Origin: an uncultured Oscillospiraceae bacterium
GTDB taxonomy: Bacteria > Bacillota > Clostridia > Oscillospirales > Acutalibacteraceae
NCBI GenBank assembly: GCA_900547105.1
Contig: URFL01000004.1
Location: 62,001-126,000 of the forward strand
Reading direction: 5' to 3'
DNA: 64,000 nt
This document shows positions 9,263 through 17,505 of this stretch, in pieces (the first letter of the stretch is position 1; every line of letters starts with the position of its first letter). The translations under genes and the position numbers were made by a program. The notes below the pieces were generated by a model that had not been told where the DNA came from, ran no database searches, and saw only the letters and a program-made list of their open reading frames with translations.

Positions 9263-11310
9263 ACAGTCGTCTCTCCCAATGACACGAGGTACTGCATAGT
9301 CGGTGTTTGCTGCAAATCCGCCTTGCCGGCGGCTTTGGGGGTTTCAATATGATATAGAGTGCCCTGATCCTGCCAACGAATCAGCTGCGCTTCCTGCAGA
9401 ATTTGCAGCATGCAAAGCAGTGTCGCCGGCGCAAAGCGATGCTCCGCGGTGGCGAACAGCAGTTGATCCACCGTTCCCTCCCACTGCGGATGCGCCCGCA
9501 GATAGCGGTACAGCGCTCCCAGCTGCTCCCGTGTGGGAGCGGGCAGGTCACCCGATGCGTTCAACTCCCGCCGCTGCATCTGTTCAAACCGCCACAAGCC
9601 GTCCAGTACCTCTTCCTGCTCCACGGCGGCAGGGCGGATGTCCCGCACGATCAGCGAGGGCGACACCACGCCGCGATACTCGTTTCGCTCCAGCGTCACC
9701 ACCAGATTGACAGTCGCACCGCAGGGGATTGCAAAATTCTCGGCGGTGGTTTGGAACTTCATCGCCGCCAGCCGCACATCGTCGCGCGACACCGACAAGC
9801 GCAGATGCTTGCCGCCGCCCACCGGTACAATGTTGTCCAATCGCATCCGAAACAGCCCGAACAACGGAGCCGGATTGCCCGCGCCGGTGGGTTCCAGCGC
9901 CGCCAACAGGCTCAGCTTTTCCACATCCACCTGCGAGGGACGCAATTTGCAGTCAATGGTCAGCTCCGGCACCGGCATATGCGGGAATTGCTGCGCCGCG
10001 TAACGGTTGATCCGCTCGCGGAATTCGTCCACCCGATCGGCGGCGACGGTCACCCCCGCCGCCAGTTCATGGCCGCCGTAGTTCAGCAGCATATCGGCGC
10101 AGCTTTGCAGCGCTTCAAACAACGAAAAGCCCTTGATGCTGCGCCCAGAGCCGCGGGCTTTGTCCTCGTCCTGCGACAGGATGATGCAGGGCTTGCCATA
10201 GCGTTCGGTGATGCGGGCGGCGATGATGCCCACCACGCCGTGGTGCCAATGGTCACCGCTGATCACCAGCACCCGCTGGGTCAGCCATGCCGGATGAGCA
10301 AGCAGCTGCTGCTCCACCTGGCGCAGAATATCCTGTTCCACCGTTTGGCGCTCCACATTCATTTGCTGAATCTCCTGCGCCAACGATGCCGCCTGGGCGG
10401 CATCCTCCTCCAGCAGCAGGCGTACCGCCTTGTCCGCCGAGCCCATCCGCCCGGCAGCGTTGATGCGCGGCGCAATGGTGAACACCGTGGAGGTGGAGGT
10501 AAGCGGTTTATCGCCGCTGCCCGCCGCCTGCGCCAGCGCATGAAAGCCGAGGCGCGGGTCCTGGTTCAGTTTGCGCACGCCCTCACGCACCAGCATCCGG
10601 TTTTCGCGCTGTAGCGGCATCACGTCCGCCAGCGTTCCAACCGCTACCAGATCGGCATATTCCGCCAACAAGCCGTCGGCATCGCCTTCCAACGCACAAA
10701 TCAGCTTGAACGCGACCCCTACTCCGGCGTAATCTTTCCATTCGCTGCCGCAGTCGGCACGGTGCGGATCCACCACCGCCACCGCCGCGGGCAAGGTATC
10801 CTGCGGCTGGTGGTGGTCGGTCACCACCACATCGATTCCCTTTGTCGCGGCATAGGCGACCTCCTCCACCGCGGCGATACCGTTGTCTACCGTGATAATC
10901 AGGGTGGCTCCGCGATCCGCCAGCGTGTCAATGGTTTCCGTGTGCAGACCGTAGCCGGTGCCTTCGCGTTCCGGCACCAGATAGGATACACGCGCGCCGC
11001 GATCGCGCAAATAGCTGTACAGCAGCACGGTGGCGGTCACGCCGTCTGCATCGTAATCTCCAAACACGGCGATGGTTTCCTGCGTATCCAGTGCCCGCTG
11101 GATACGCTCCACCGCCACATCCATATCGGCAAAAGCAAAAGGATCATCGGTCCATTCGCCACCCAGCAAAAACTCCGACACATCTTCGACCGTGTCGATG
11201 CCGCGCATGGTCAGCAAATAAACCAAAAACGGGTGGATGCCGCTTTCTTCTGACAACTGCGCTGCCAGATCCTTATCCGCTTTGGACACGATCCACCGCT
11301 TAAAACTCAT
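9259..11310 (-). CDS. recJ: Single-stranded-DNA-specific exonuclease RecJ
   Basis: 5'-3' single-strand exonuclease of recombination and base-excision or mismatch repair. The 683 residues carry the DHH-family motifs: VFGDYDADGVTAT (motif I), ITVDNGI, VVTDHHQPQDTLP (DHH) and VVDPHRADC. Further on come NAAGRMGSADKAVRLLL and the DHHA1 stretch GIIAARITERYGKPCI with GSGRSIKGFSL. The start follows AAAGGAGG. A C-terminal extension beyond the usual core runs to the rsh overlap. It is the first gene of a recJ-rsh unit with a recognisable promoter. Confidence 0.95.
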   Translation of the reverse strand: MSFKRWIVSKADKDLAAQLSEESGIHPFLVYLLTMRGIDTVEDVSEFLLGGEWTDDPFAFADMDVAVERIQRALDTQETIAVFGDYDADGVTATVLLYSYLRDRGARVSYLVPEREGTGYGLHTETIDTLADRGATLIITVDNGIAAVEEVAYAATKGIDVVVTDHHQPQDTLPAAVAVVDPHRADCGSEWKDYAGVGVAFKLICALEGDADGLLAEYADLVAVGTLADVMPLQRENRMLVREGVRKLNQDPRLGFHALAQAAGSGDKPLTSTSTVFTIAPRINAAGRMGSADKAVRLLLEEDAAQAASLAQEIQQMNVERQTVEQDILRQVEQQLLAHPAWLTQRVLVISGDHWHHGVVGIIAARITERYGKPCIILSQDEDKARGSGRSIKGFSLFEALQSCADMLLNYGGHELAAGVTVAADRVDEFRERINRYAAQQFPHMPVPELTIDCKLRPSQVDVEKLSLLAALEPTGAGNPAPLFGLFRMRLDNIVPVGGGKHLRLSVSRDDVRLAAMKFQTTAENFAIPCGATVNLVVTLERNEYRGVVSPSLIVRDIRPAAVEQEEVLDGLWRFEQMQRRELNASGDLPAPTREQLGALYRYLRAHPQWEGTVDQLLFATAEHRFAPATLLCMLQILQEAQLIRWQDQGTLYHIETPKAAGKADLQQTPTMQYLVSLGETTV

Positions 11311-11348
11311 CCGACCCGCCTCCTTTGGCTGGAAAACTCCTATTTTTT

Positions 11349-11377
11349 ATCATACCATTTTTCGCCGCCGGTTGCAA
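11349..11377 (-). promoter_or_regulatory. Promoter of recJ-rsh
   Basis: On the minus strand TTGCAA, 17 bases, TATGAT. A TGTCGAA heptamer, the Spo0A-box core, occurs upstream at 11425-11431. Confidence 0.65.
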
Positions 11378-11434
11378 TCCTTTTCCCAAAAGAACACCTC
11401 TTTCCGTGGCGAAGAGAGCGCTTTTTCGACACAC

Positions 11435-11467
11435 AAAAAGAGAGAAGCGACCGCTTCTCTCTTTTTT
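11435..11467 (-). terminator. Terminator of the nrdD-nrdG operon
   Basis: AAAAAGAGAGAAGCG pairs perfectly with CGCTTCTCTCTTTTT (15 bp). It lies nine bases beyond the nrdG stop codon and ends in a T-run in the minus direction. Confidence 0.85.
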
Positions 11468-11475
11468 AACCGTAT

Positions 11476-11988
11476 TCAGGATTCGCCAACCCAGCGTTCG
11501 CGGGTTTCCCACACCGCGCTGCCCGCTTGCAGGCTTTGCGGTACGTTCAAAATCCGCTGGTTGCCGCTGCCGCGGAACAGCAGATCCAGGCTGCGTTGTT
11601 CCAGCAGAAAGGGACCGTCCACCAACACATCCAGTTCGCGCAGCAGCGCTTGCTGGGCAGGGGTGCCGTGCAACAGCTGTTCAAAGGTGTAGCCGGTATA
11701 GGCCGCCACCTCGTACCCCGCTTCGTGCAGCAGATGCGCCAGCGCGGCGTTATCCTCCGCTTGGGCGAACGGCTCGCCGCCGGACAGCGTCACCCCCCGC
11801 ACCAGCGGGTTGCTTTGCACCCGGCGGAGAATATCCTCCGGCGAAAAGAGGGTGCCGCCTTCCATCGGCCAGGTTTCCGGGTTTTGGCAACCCGGGCAAT
11901 GGTGGGGGCAGCCTTGGCAAAACACCGTAAAGCGGATGCCCGGGCCGTCCACAATGCTGTCATCAGCGAAACCGGCAATGCGCAGCAT
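11476..11988 (-). CDS. nrdG: Anaerobic ribonucleotide reductase activating protein
   Basis: Radical-SAM activase that installs the glycyl radical on class III ribonucleotide reductase. The 170 residues begin MLRIAGFADDSIVDGPGIR and carry the cluster motif CQGCPHHCPGCQNPETW, with the CxxxCxxC cysteines, plus the SAM-binding LSGGEPF. The last 20 or so residues (SAVWETRERWVGES) are not part of the core. The start codon lies four bases after the stop of the 52-residue glycyl-radical gene, whose 3' end provides the CGGAG ribosome site. Both would therefore be made in step. Confidence 0.95.
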   Translation of the reverse strand: MLRIAGFADDSIVDGPGIRFTVFCQGCPHHCPGCQNPETWPMEGGTLFSPEDILRRVQSNPLVRGVTLSGGEPFAQAEDNAALAHLLHEAGYEVAAYTGYTFEQLLHGTPAQQALLRELDVLVDGPFLLEQRSLDLLFRGSGNQRILNVPQSLQAGSAVWETRERWVGES

Positions 11989-11992
11989 ACGA

Positions 11993-12151
11993 TCAGCTCC
12001 GATGACCCAAGCCGTGTTTCACGCGATCGTGCTCTTCCGCTTTTTTGGCATCGTTCCATTTATCCATGGTGCCCACCAGATAACCGGTGATGCGGCGAAT
12101 GCGCTCGAAGTGAATATCCTGACCCATGTTGACCGTGTTTTTAACAGACAT
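11993..12151 (-). CDS. Stand-alone glycyl-radical domain of class III ribonucleotide reductase
   Basis: A 52-residue protein starting MSVKNTVNMGQDIHFERI. Residues 19-25, RRITGYL, match the glycyl-radical loop at the end of NrdD proteins (E. coli RRVCGYL), and the following WNDAKKAEEHDRVKH matches the E. coli tail pattern of N, K, E, R, V, K, H. Gly23 would carry the radical. The gene has its own AAAGGAG and ATG, 50 bases after the nrdD stop and four bases before nrdG, so it is not a simple frameshift. nrdD lacks this tail and ends in a zinc ribbon plus a new C-terminus. I infer that the two proteins assemble into one reductase. Confidence 0.85.
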   Translation of the reverse strand: MSVKNTVNMGQDIHFERIRRITGYLVGTMDKWNDAKKAEEHDRVKHGLGHRS

Positions 12152-12201
12152 GATGCTCTCTCCTTTTGATTTTATGTTGTGTATGATGACGGCGGCCGCG
12201 A

Positions 12202-14487
12202 TCAGCAGCAGCCGTGGAATTGCGGCATATGCGGGAACTTTTTGCGCAGCTCATCCAGCTTTTCGGGCGGGATATCCTCGCCGTCGCGGCGGCCGCAGCG
12301 GGGGCACACATCGCCGATCACGCCGACATAGCCGCAAACGGGATCGCGATCCACCGGATGGTTGATGGAACCATAGCCCACACCGAAATCGTGCATGCAG
12401 CGCACCACCGATTCAAACGCCTCCACATTGTTGGAGGTGTCGCCGTCCAGCTCGACATAGCTGATGTGACCGGCATTGGTGAGAGCGTGGTACGGGCCCT
12501 CTTTCTGGATTTTCTCAAACGCCGAAATGGGATACCACACCGGCACATGGAAGCTGTTGGTATAATAATCGCGGTCGGTCACGCCCGGAATCGAGCCGTA
12601 GCGCTTGCGATCCATCCGCACGAAGCGACCGGACAGCCCCTCGGCGGGCGTCGCCAGCAGGGTGAAGTTCATCTTCATTTCCTGGCTCTTGCGGTCACAA
12701 TACTCGCGCATATGCCGCACGATCGCCAGACCCTTTTGCTGCATTTCGTCGCTTTCGCCGTGGTGATGACCGTACAGCGCGGTCAGCGTTTCCGCCAAGC
12801 CGATGAAGCCGATGGACAGGGTGCCATGCTTCAGCACCTCGCGCACCTCGTCGTTCGGACCCAGCTTATCGCTGTCCAGCCACACGCCCTGTCCCATCAG
12901 GAAGGGGTAGTTATACACGCGTTTGGCGGCCTGGATCTCGAACCGATCCAGCAGCTGCTGCGCGACCAGCGCCATCATCTCGTCCAGCTTTTGATAGAAC
13001 AGCTTTTCGTCATGATGCGCTTCGATCGCCAGACGCGGCAGGTTGATGGAGGTGAAGGACAGGTTGCCGCGGCTGTAGCTGATCTCGTGTTCCGGATCGT
13101 ACACATTGCCCATCACGCGGGTGCGGCAGCCCATGGTCGCCACCTCGGTTTCGGGATGGCCGGGCTTGTAGTATTGCAGGTTAAAGGGCGCGTCCAGGAA
13201 CACATAGTTCGGGAACAGACGCCGCGCGCTCACCTTGCAGGAGAGCTTGAACAGATCGTAGTTGGGATCGCCCTCGTTATAGTTGACCCCTTCTTTGACC
13301 TTGAAGATGTGGATCGGGAAAATGCAGGTTTCGCCATGGCCCAGACCCGCATCGGTCGCTTTCAAAATGTTGCGGATGACCATACGGCCCTCGGGGCTGG
13401 TGTCGGTACCGTAGTTGATGCTGCTGAACGGCGTCTGCGCGCCCGCACGGGAGTGCATGGTGTTCAGGTTGTGCACAAAGCCCTCCATCGCCTGGTAGGT
13501 GTCGCGGTCGGTGCGCTCGGCGGCGCGGCGACGGGACACGCGGGTCAAACGGTGCGCGGTTTTTTCATCCAAGCCGCAGGCCTTTTCCAGCTGCGCCGCC
13601 ACGGCGTTATCAAACGCTTCCTCATAGGTTTCCAGCCGCGGACCGGTACCCACCTGCTCGGTGGCGGCAGCGATGGCGGCTTTCACCGTGTCTTTTTCGT
13701 CATCGGTATCCAACACATCCTCCAACGATTCGGTCAGCTTGCGGGCGTACGCCTTGGCAAAGGTTTTCGCCACGCCCAGCGCCATACCGTAATCAAAGTT
13801 CGGGATGCTCTGACCGCCGTGCTGGTCGTTCTGGTTGGACTGGATCGCGATCGCCGCCAGCGCCGCATAGCTCTGCACACTCTGCGGCTCACGCAAAAAG
13901 CCGTGACCGGTAGAAAAGCCGTCCTTGAACAGCCGCACAATGTCGATCTGGCAGCAGGTGGTGGTCAGCGAATAGAAATCAAAATCGTGGATATGGATAT
14001 CGCCCTCGCGATGGGCTTTCGCCTGCTCGGGGGTGAGCAGATACGCTTCATTATACGCTTTGGCACCGGCGGTACCGATCTGGAGCATGCTGCCCATGGC
14101 GGTGTTGCCGTCGATGTTGGCGTTGTCGCGTTTCATGTCGCTCTGGCGCGCATCCACTTTGGTGATCTCGTCGATGGTCTTCATCAGGCTGGTGTTCGCC
14201 TCGCGGATACGGGTACGGTTGGCGCGATACAGGATGTAGCGTTTGGCGGATTCATCATATCCGGCGCGCATCAGTTCGCGCTCCACGGTATCCTGAATGT
14301 TTTCGATTTTGGGGGGCGTGTCCTTGAACGCTTCTTCCAGCTGCGCCTGAACCGCGTTGGCGACCTTGGCGGCATCGGCAGCGTTGCCCTCGCCGCCCGC
14401 TTCCATGGCTTTCAAGATGGCAGCGGCAATTTTGGATTCGTCGTACAAAACCACCCGACCATCGCGTTTGATAATGCTTGTGATCAT
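12202..14487 (-). CDS. nrdD: Anaerobic ribonucleoside-triphosphate reductase, catalytic body lacking the radical loop
   Basis: Class III reductase making dNTPs without oxygen. The 761 residues start with an ATP-cone (MITSIIKRDGRVVLYDESKI, residues 1-90 or so). The catalytic barrel includes SNQNDQHGGQS, NYGTDTSPEGR, the probable finger-loop cysteine MGCRTRVMGN and GNLSFTSINLPRLA. It ends with a cysteine-rich segment VCGYVGVIGDVCPRCG and FHGCC instead of the usual RRxxGYL radical loop, which is encoded by the next gene. ATG 14487 is preferred to an upstream in-frame ATG (14523) by homology of the N-terminus and a nearby GGGAG. A promoter with an embedded NrdR box lies upstream. Confidence 0.93.
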   Translation of the reverse strand: MITSIIKRDGRVVLYDESKIAAAILKAMEAGGEGNAADAAKVANAVQAQLEEAFKDTPPKIENIQDTVERELMRAGYDESAKRYILYRANRTRIREANTSLMKTIDEITKVDARQSDMKRDNANIDGNTAMGSMLQIGTAGAKAYNEAYLLTPEQAKAHREGDIHIHDFDFYSLTTTCCQIDIVRLFKDGFSTGHGFLREPQSVQSYAALAAIAIQSNQNDQHGGQSIPNFDYGMALGVAKTFAKAYARKLTESLEDVLDTDDEKDTVKAAIAAATEQVGTGPRLETYEEAFDNAVAAQLEKACGLDEKTAHRLTRVSRRRAAERTDRDTYQAMEGFVHNLNTMHSRAGAQTPFSSINYGTDTSPEGRMVIRNILKATDAGLGHGETCIFPIHIFKVKEGVNYNEGDPNYDLFKLSCKVSARRLFPNYVFLDAPFNLQYYKPGHPETEVATMGCRTRVMGNVYDPEHEISYSRGNLSFTSINLPRLAIEAHHDEKLFYQKLDEMMALVAQQLLDRFEIQAAKRVYNYPFLMGQGVWLDSDKLGPNDEVREVLKHGTLSIGFIGLAETLTALYGHHHGESDEMQQKGLAIVRHMREYCDRKSQEMKMNFTLLATPAEGLSGRFVRMDRKRYGSIPGVTDRDYYTNSFHVPVWYPISAFEKIQKEGPYHALTNAGHISYVELDGDTSNNVEAFESVVRCMHDFGVGYGSINHPVDRDPVCGYVGVIGDVCPRCGRRDGEDIPPEKLDELRKKFPHMPQFHGCC

Positions 14488-14571
14488 ACTCCCATTCCCC
14501 TTATCTAAAATATATCTATGCATGAGAATACCGCCCCGAGGGCGGCTTCCACAATTTGTGCTGCGTAAGAT

Positions 14572-14600
14572 ATTATGACACTATATATAGTTGTTGTCAA
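14572..14600 (-). promoter_or_regulatory. Promoter of the nrdD operon
   Basis: On the minus strand TTGACA (14600-14595), 17 bases, CATAAT (14577-14572). The spacer is almost entirely occupied by the NrdR box. A short CCGCC/GGCGG hairpin (14531-14545) lies in the leader. The rest of the 320-base gap up to 14807 holds only the neighbouring terminator. Confidence 0.8.
14578..14593. promoter_or_regulatory. NrdR box
   Basis: Minus-strand CAACTATATATAGTGT matches the NrdR consensus ACACWATATATWGTGT at 14 of 16 positions. NrdR boxes usually come in pairs about three helical turns apart; a much weaker half-matching site (8 of 16) is at 14546-14561. Its position between -35 and -10 fits repression. 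Confidence 0.75.
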
Positions 14601-14743
14601 GCGTTTTTTGCGATTTCAAAGAAGATGAAACAAAAGCCGTATACCTCGACAAAAAAGTAGCCAAAAATGTAAAATATAACGGTCGTGCGGCGTACGTTTT
14701 CGCCGCGCGAGCAAACAAAGCCCAACGCGCCGCCGCGGCGCAA

Positions 14744-14774
14744 CAAAAGACGGCACAGACGCGTCCATGCCGTC
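14744..14774 (-). terminator. Terminator of the zinc-ribbon membrane protein gene
   Basis: GACGGCA and TGCCGTC enclose a loop with an inner GACGCGTC; the minus strand continues TTTTGTTG. Confidence 0.7.
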
Positions 14775-14807
14775 CCGAGGCAACCACTATATCTTGTGGT
14801 CAGCCGA

Positions 14808-15515
14808 TCACGCGCGGTTATCGCGCGGGGTCATGCTGTAACCGTTGTTGCCAATGTCAAAGTTAAATCCGTAATCAAAATCGTCATCGTAGTCATAATC
14901 ATAATCGTAATCGTAATCCGAACGCGGCTGCGGATCGACAACGTCGTTGATCATTTCGATGGAATAATCCACCGTACACAACAGCGTTACCAATGACAAC
15001 ACCAGCGCCGCAATCGCGAGCCCCCGCCCTTGATACGGCTTATGAGTGACCCACGCGGCAATGGTCAGCGCAAGACCCACATACAACCCGATATTGAACG
15101 GACCGAGCCCGATCATAAACAACGACACCAGCGACACCACAAAGGCGGCGATCGCCAAGCCGCCCTGCGGCTTTTTGACCTTCATGTGATAATATCCCGG
15201 CGGAGTATACGCGCCCTGTCCCGCATACGGCGGTTGGGGCGGATACACCGGCGGCACCGGGGGCGCCGCATACGGATCGGTCGGCACAGAGGGGGCGACC
15301 GGCGGATACGCGGTCGGTGGATACGGCTGTGCCGGAGCAACCGGCGGCATAGAGGGCAGCGACGCGGGAGCGTTCGCATCCTCCACCGTCATGGTCACCG
15401 AAGCGGGAACGCCGTTCACCACCGGCTTGTCCGCCGACGGCAGTTCCCGACCGCAGCGACCGCAAAAGCGGCTGTCGTCCGGATAGTCTTGCTGGCACAC
15501 AGGGCACCGTTTCAT
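14808..15515 (-). CDS. Zinc-ribbon protein with proline-rich linker and two or more membrane segments
   Basis: No specific function recognised. The 235 residues begin with a zinc ribbon, MKRCPVCQQDYPDDSRFCGRCGREL (two CxxC knuckles). A proline/tyrosine-rich linker of about 70 residues follows, then two hydrophobic segments, LAIAAFVVSLVSLFMIGLG and LAIAALVLSLVTLLCTVDY, separated by LYVGLALTIAAWVTHKPYQGRG. The pattern resembles DUF4190-type membrane proteins. The C-terminus has an Asp-Tyr repeat followed by DDDFDYGFNFD. Start chosen at the ATG with GGGGAG six bases upstream; an in-frame ATG seven codons earlier lacks this. It is a single gene with its own promoter and terminator. Confidence 0.75.
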   Translation of the reverse strand: MKRCPVCQQDYPDDSRFCGRCGRELPSADKPVVNGVPASVTMTVEDANAPASLPSMPPVAPAQPYPPTAYPPVAPSVPTDPYAAPPVPPVYPPQPPYAGQGAYTPPGYYHMKVKKPQGGLAIAAFVVSLVSLFMIGLGPFNIGLYVGLALTIAAWVTHKPYQGRGLAIAALVLSLVTLLCTVDYSIEMINDVVDPQPRSDYDYDYDYDYDDDFDYGFNFDIGNNGYSMTPRDNRA

Positions 15516-15560
15516 ACAGCACTCCCCTTTCCACAATATATGGTGTCATCACCGTCCAAT

Positions 15561-15589
15561 AGTTTACCATATCGGCGGTGTCTTGTAAA
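15561..15589 (-). promoter_or_regulatory. Promoter of the zinc-ribbon protein gene
   Basis: Minus-strand TTTACA, 17 bases, TAAACT. A TGTCGAA heptamer (15614-15608 on the minus strand) lies about 20 bases upstream of the -35 element. Confidence 0.6.
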
Positions 15590-15626
15590 GTGAAAAGTCC
15601 TACAATTTTCGACAGAAAAACTGTTC

Positions 15627-16451
15627 CTATTGCGCACGCAGCTGCCAAAACGCCACCGCGCTGGCGGCCGCCACATTCAGCGAATCCACTCCGTGCGCCA
15701 TCGGGATACACACCGTATCGTCGCACGCGGCAATGGTTTCTGCCGCCAAGCCGTCGCCCTCGGTCCCCAGCACGATCGCCAGCTTGTCCCACGCGGCAAG
15801 GCGGGGATCTTCGATCGACACCGCCGTGTCGCTGAGTGCCATCGCCACTGTGTGGAAGCCCATGGCGTGCAGCCGCTGCATCCCCGCTCGCGGCCAATCG
15901 GCGACGGTATCGCCGATGCGGGTCCACGGCACCTGAAACACGGTGCCCATGCTCACCCGCGCCGCCCGCCGGCACAACGGATCGCAGCACGAGGGGGTAA
16001 GCAGCACCGCGTCCACAGACAGCGCCGCCGCCGAGCGAAAAATGGCACCGATGTTGGTGGAATCCACGATCCCCTCCAGCACCGCCACCCGGCGCGCCTC
16101 GGCACACACCTGCTCCACCGGCAGCAACAAAGGGCGCCGCATGGCGCACAACACCCCGCGAGTCAGGGCGTAACCGGTAAGCGCCGACAGCACCTCGCGC
16201 GGGGCGGTGTACACCGGAATATCGCCGCAGCGGGCAATAATATCGCGCGCATCCCCCGCGATGTGCCGCGGTTCCATCAGCAGCGACACCGGCTGCAGCC
16301 CGGCATCCAGCGCCCGGGCAATCACCTTGGGGCTTTCCGCGATAAAAATGCCCTTTTCCGGCTCCAACCGGTTGCGCAGCTGCGCTTCGGTCAGGCGGGA
16401 AAACGCTGCCAGCTCGGGCGCTGACAGGTCGGTTACTTGTATGATCGGCAT
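15627..16451 (-). CDS. TrmH/SpoU-family RNA 2'-O-methyltransferase
   Basis: SAM-dependent ribose methylation of rRNA or tRNA. The 274 residues have an N-terminal substrate-binding part (LRNRLEPEKGIFIAESPKVI) and a C-terminal SPOUT domain with its three motifs: STNIGAIFRSAAAL, VLGTEGDGLA and IPMAHGVDSLNVAAASA, which forms the trefoil knot. The RNA target cannot be assigned. It is the last gene of a likely GNAT-rhodanese-TrmH unit; the start follows GGAG at good spacing. Confidence 0.88.
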   Translation of the reverse strand: MPIIQVTDLSAPELAAFSRLTEAQLRNRLEPEKGIFIAESPKVIARALDAGLQPVSLLMEPRHIAGDARDIIARCGDIPVYTAPREVLSALTGYALTRGVLCAMRRPLLLPVEQVCAEARRVAVLEGIVDSTNIGAIFRSAAALSVDAVLLTPSCCDPLCRRAARVSMGTVFQVPWTRIGDTVADWPRAGMQRLHAMGFHTVAMALSDTAVSIEDPRLAAWDKLAIVLGTEGDGLAAETIAACDDTVCIPMAHGVDSLNVAAASAVAFWQLRAQ

Positions 16452-16479
16452 AGGTCGTTCTCCTTCATCCGCACCGGTG

Positions 16480-16797
16480 TTACCAGTCCATTCCGTACGG
16501 CCAGCCCACCAGACTGCCGATATCGTACACCCGGGTATACCCCAGCTGCGCCAGCTTTTGCGCTGCTTCGCCGCTGCGTTGCCCGCTACGACAATACACC
16601 AGTACCGGCGTATCTTTTTCCGGAATCATCTGGGCGGCGGTGGCGGCATCCATGCTGTCCAGCGGGAACAGCAGCGCGCCGGCAGCGTGGCCGGTGACAT
16701 ACTCTTCTTCCTCGCGCACATCGAACAGTCGGTGATCGGGGTGCGCATCCATCAATTGTTTGGCCGTTTCAAACGACACTTTGGTTATGGTTGGCAT
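16480..16797 (-). CDS. Rhodanese-domain protein
   Basis: A single rhodanese domain of 105 residues. The active-site loop VYCRSGQRS contains the persulfide-forming cysteine, and LFDVREEEEYVTGHAAGALLF is the usual N-terminal signature. Such small proteins carry sulfane sulfur or donate it to partners. There is no signal peptide, so it is cytosolic. The start follows AGGAGAAG. It lies between a GNAT (22 bases) and the TrmH gene (28 bases). Confidence 0.88.
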   Translation of the reverse strand: MPTITKVSFETAKQLMDAHPDHRLFDVREEEEYVTGHAAGALLFPLDSMDAATAAQMIPEKDTPVLVYCRSGQRSGEAAQKLAQLGYTRVYDIGSLVGWPYGMDW

Positions 16798-16819
16798 AAC
16801 ATCTTCTCCTGTGCGGCTA

Positions 16820-17383
16820 TCAAAGGGCGGTGTACGGCGTGATCGCCGGACAGGGCGACGGATGATCGCCGATGATCTTTTCCATCCAAATCATATGGTA
16901 CCAGCGATCAAATTTGAAGCCGCAGTTGTGGAACAACCCGACTTGTTCAAATCCCAAATGAGCGTGGAACCGGGCGCTGTTTTGGGTCAGATACTCGTCG
17001 TCCCGGTCGGGATAGCCGATACAGGCATACAGATTGCGGATGCCCATCGCGCCCAGCGCCTCTTCCAACGCGGTATACAACCGGCGACCCAAGCCGCCGC
17101 CCCGCGCGTTCGCATCCAGATAAATGGTCAGCTCGCACGACCAGTCGTAGGCGGCGCGCCCCACAAACGCACCGGCATAGGCATAGCCTTGCACCACGCC
17201 GTCGCGCTCGATCACCAGATAGGGATAGCGTTGCATCGTGTGCTGCATCCGGCGGCGAAATTCTGCAAACGTCGGCACCTCGTATTCAAAGGTGATCACT
17301 GTGCGTTCCACATAATATGCGTAAATTTCCAAAAGCCGCGGCGCATCATCCAGCGTCGCGCGGCGTACTTGTACTTCATCCAT
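16820..17383 (-). CDS. GNAT acetyltransferase of the phosphinothricin-acetyltransferase type
   Basis: A 187-residue acetyl-CoA-dependent N-acetyltransferase. VRRATLDDAPRLLEIYAYYV and TVITFEYEVPTFAEFRRRM match the N-terminal pattern of the PAT/YwnH group; the acetyl-CoA loop is LDANARGGGLGRRLYTALEE, followed by NLYACIGYPDRDDEYL and FHAHLGFEQVG. Members acetylate phosphinothricin, methionine sulfoximine or unknown amines, so resistance is not implied. ATG 17383 is set by AAAGGAG nine bases upstream; the frame is open further 5' but without a ribosome site. First gene of the GNAT-rhodanese-TrmH unit. Confidence 0.85.
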   Translation of the reverse strand: MDEVQVRRATLDDAPRLLEIYAYYVERTVITFEYEVPTFAEFRRRMQHTMQRYPYLVIERDGVVQGYAYAGAFVGRAAYDWSCELTIYLDANARGGGLGRRLYTALEEALGAMGIRNLYACIGYPDRDDEYLTQNSARFHAHLGFEQVGLFHNCGFKFDRWYHMIWMEKIIGDHPSPCPAITPYTAL

Positions 17384-17461
17384 TCCAGCTCGCTCCTTTG
17401 GGAGAAAATTCCACCCCCTATTGTAGCACAACCGACACCGCCGGACAAGCACCGGATACAC

Positions 17462-17502
17462 AAAAAGCGCGTCCGTGCCATATCCATCACACGAACGCGC
17501 TT
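17462..17502 (-). terminator. Terminator of the SipW surface operon
   Basis: On the minus strand AAGCGCGTTCGTG pairs with CACGGACGCGCTT (one G-U), followed by TTTG. It begins three bases after the stop of the last operon gene. Confidence 0.8.
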
Positions 17503-17505
17503 GTG

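Noticed and set aside
11993..12202. Frameshift or sequencing error splitting a normal nrdD
   Set aside because: The nrdD end has its own 20-residue tail, a 50-base gap follows, and the small gene has AAAGGAG plus ATG with extra N-terminal residues before the shared motif. One indel cannot produce this.
12214..14508. 764-codon open frame opposite nrdD
   Set aside because: Antisense of a well-supported gene; no ribosome site, no motif. The same applies to long antisense frames at 7061-9352, 41403-44048, 51517-54204 and 56868-60179.
16820..17383. Herbicide (phosphinothricin) resistance gene
   Set aside because: The family pattern fits, but chromosomal relatives mostly acetylate other compounds; no specific evidence here.
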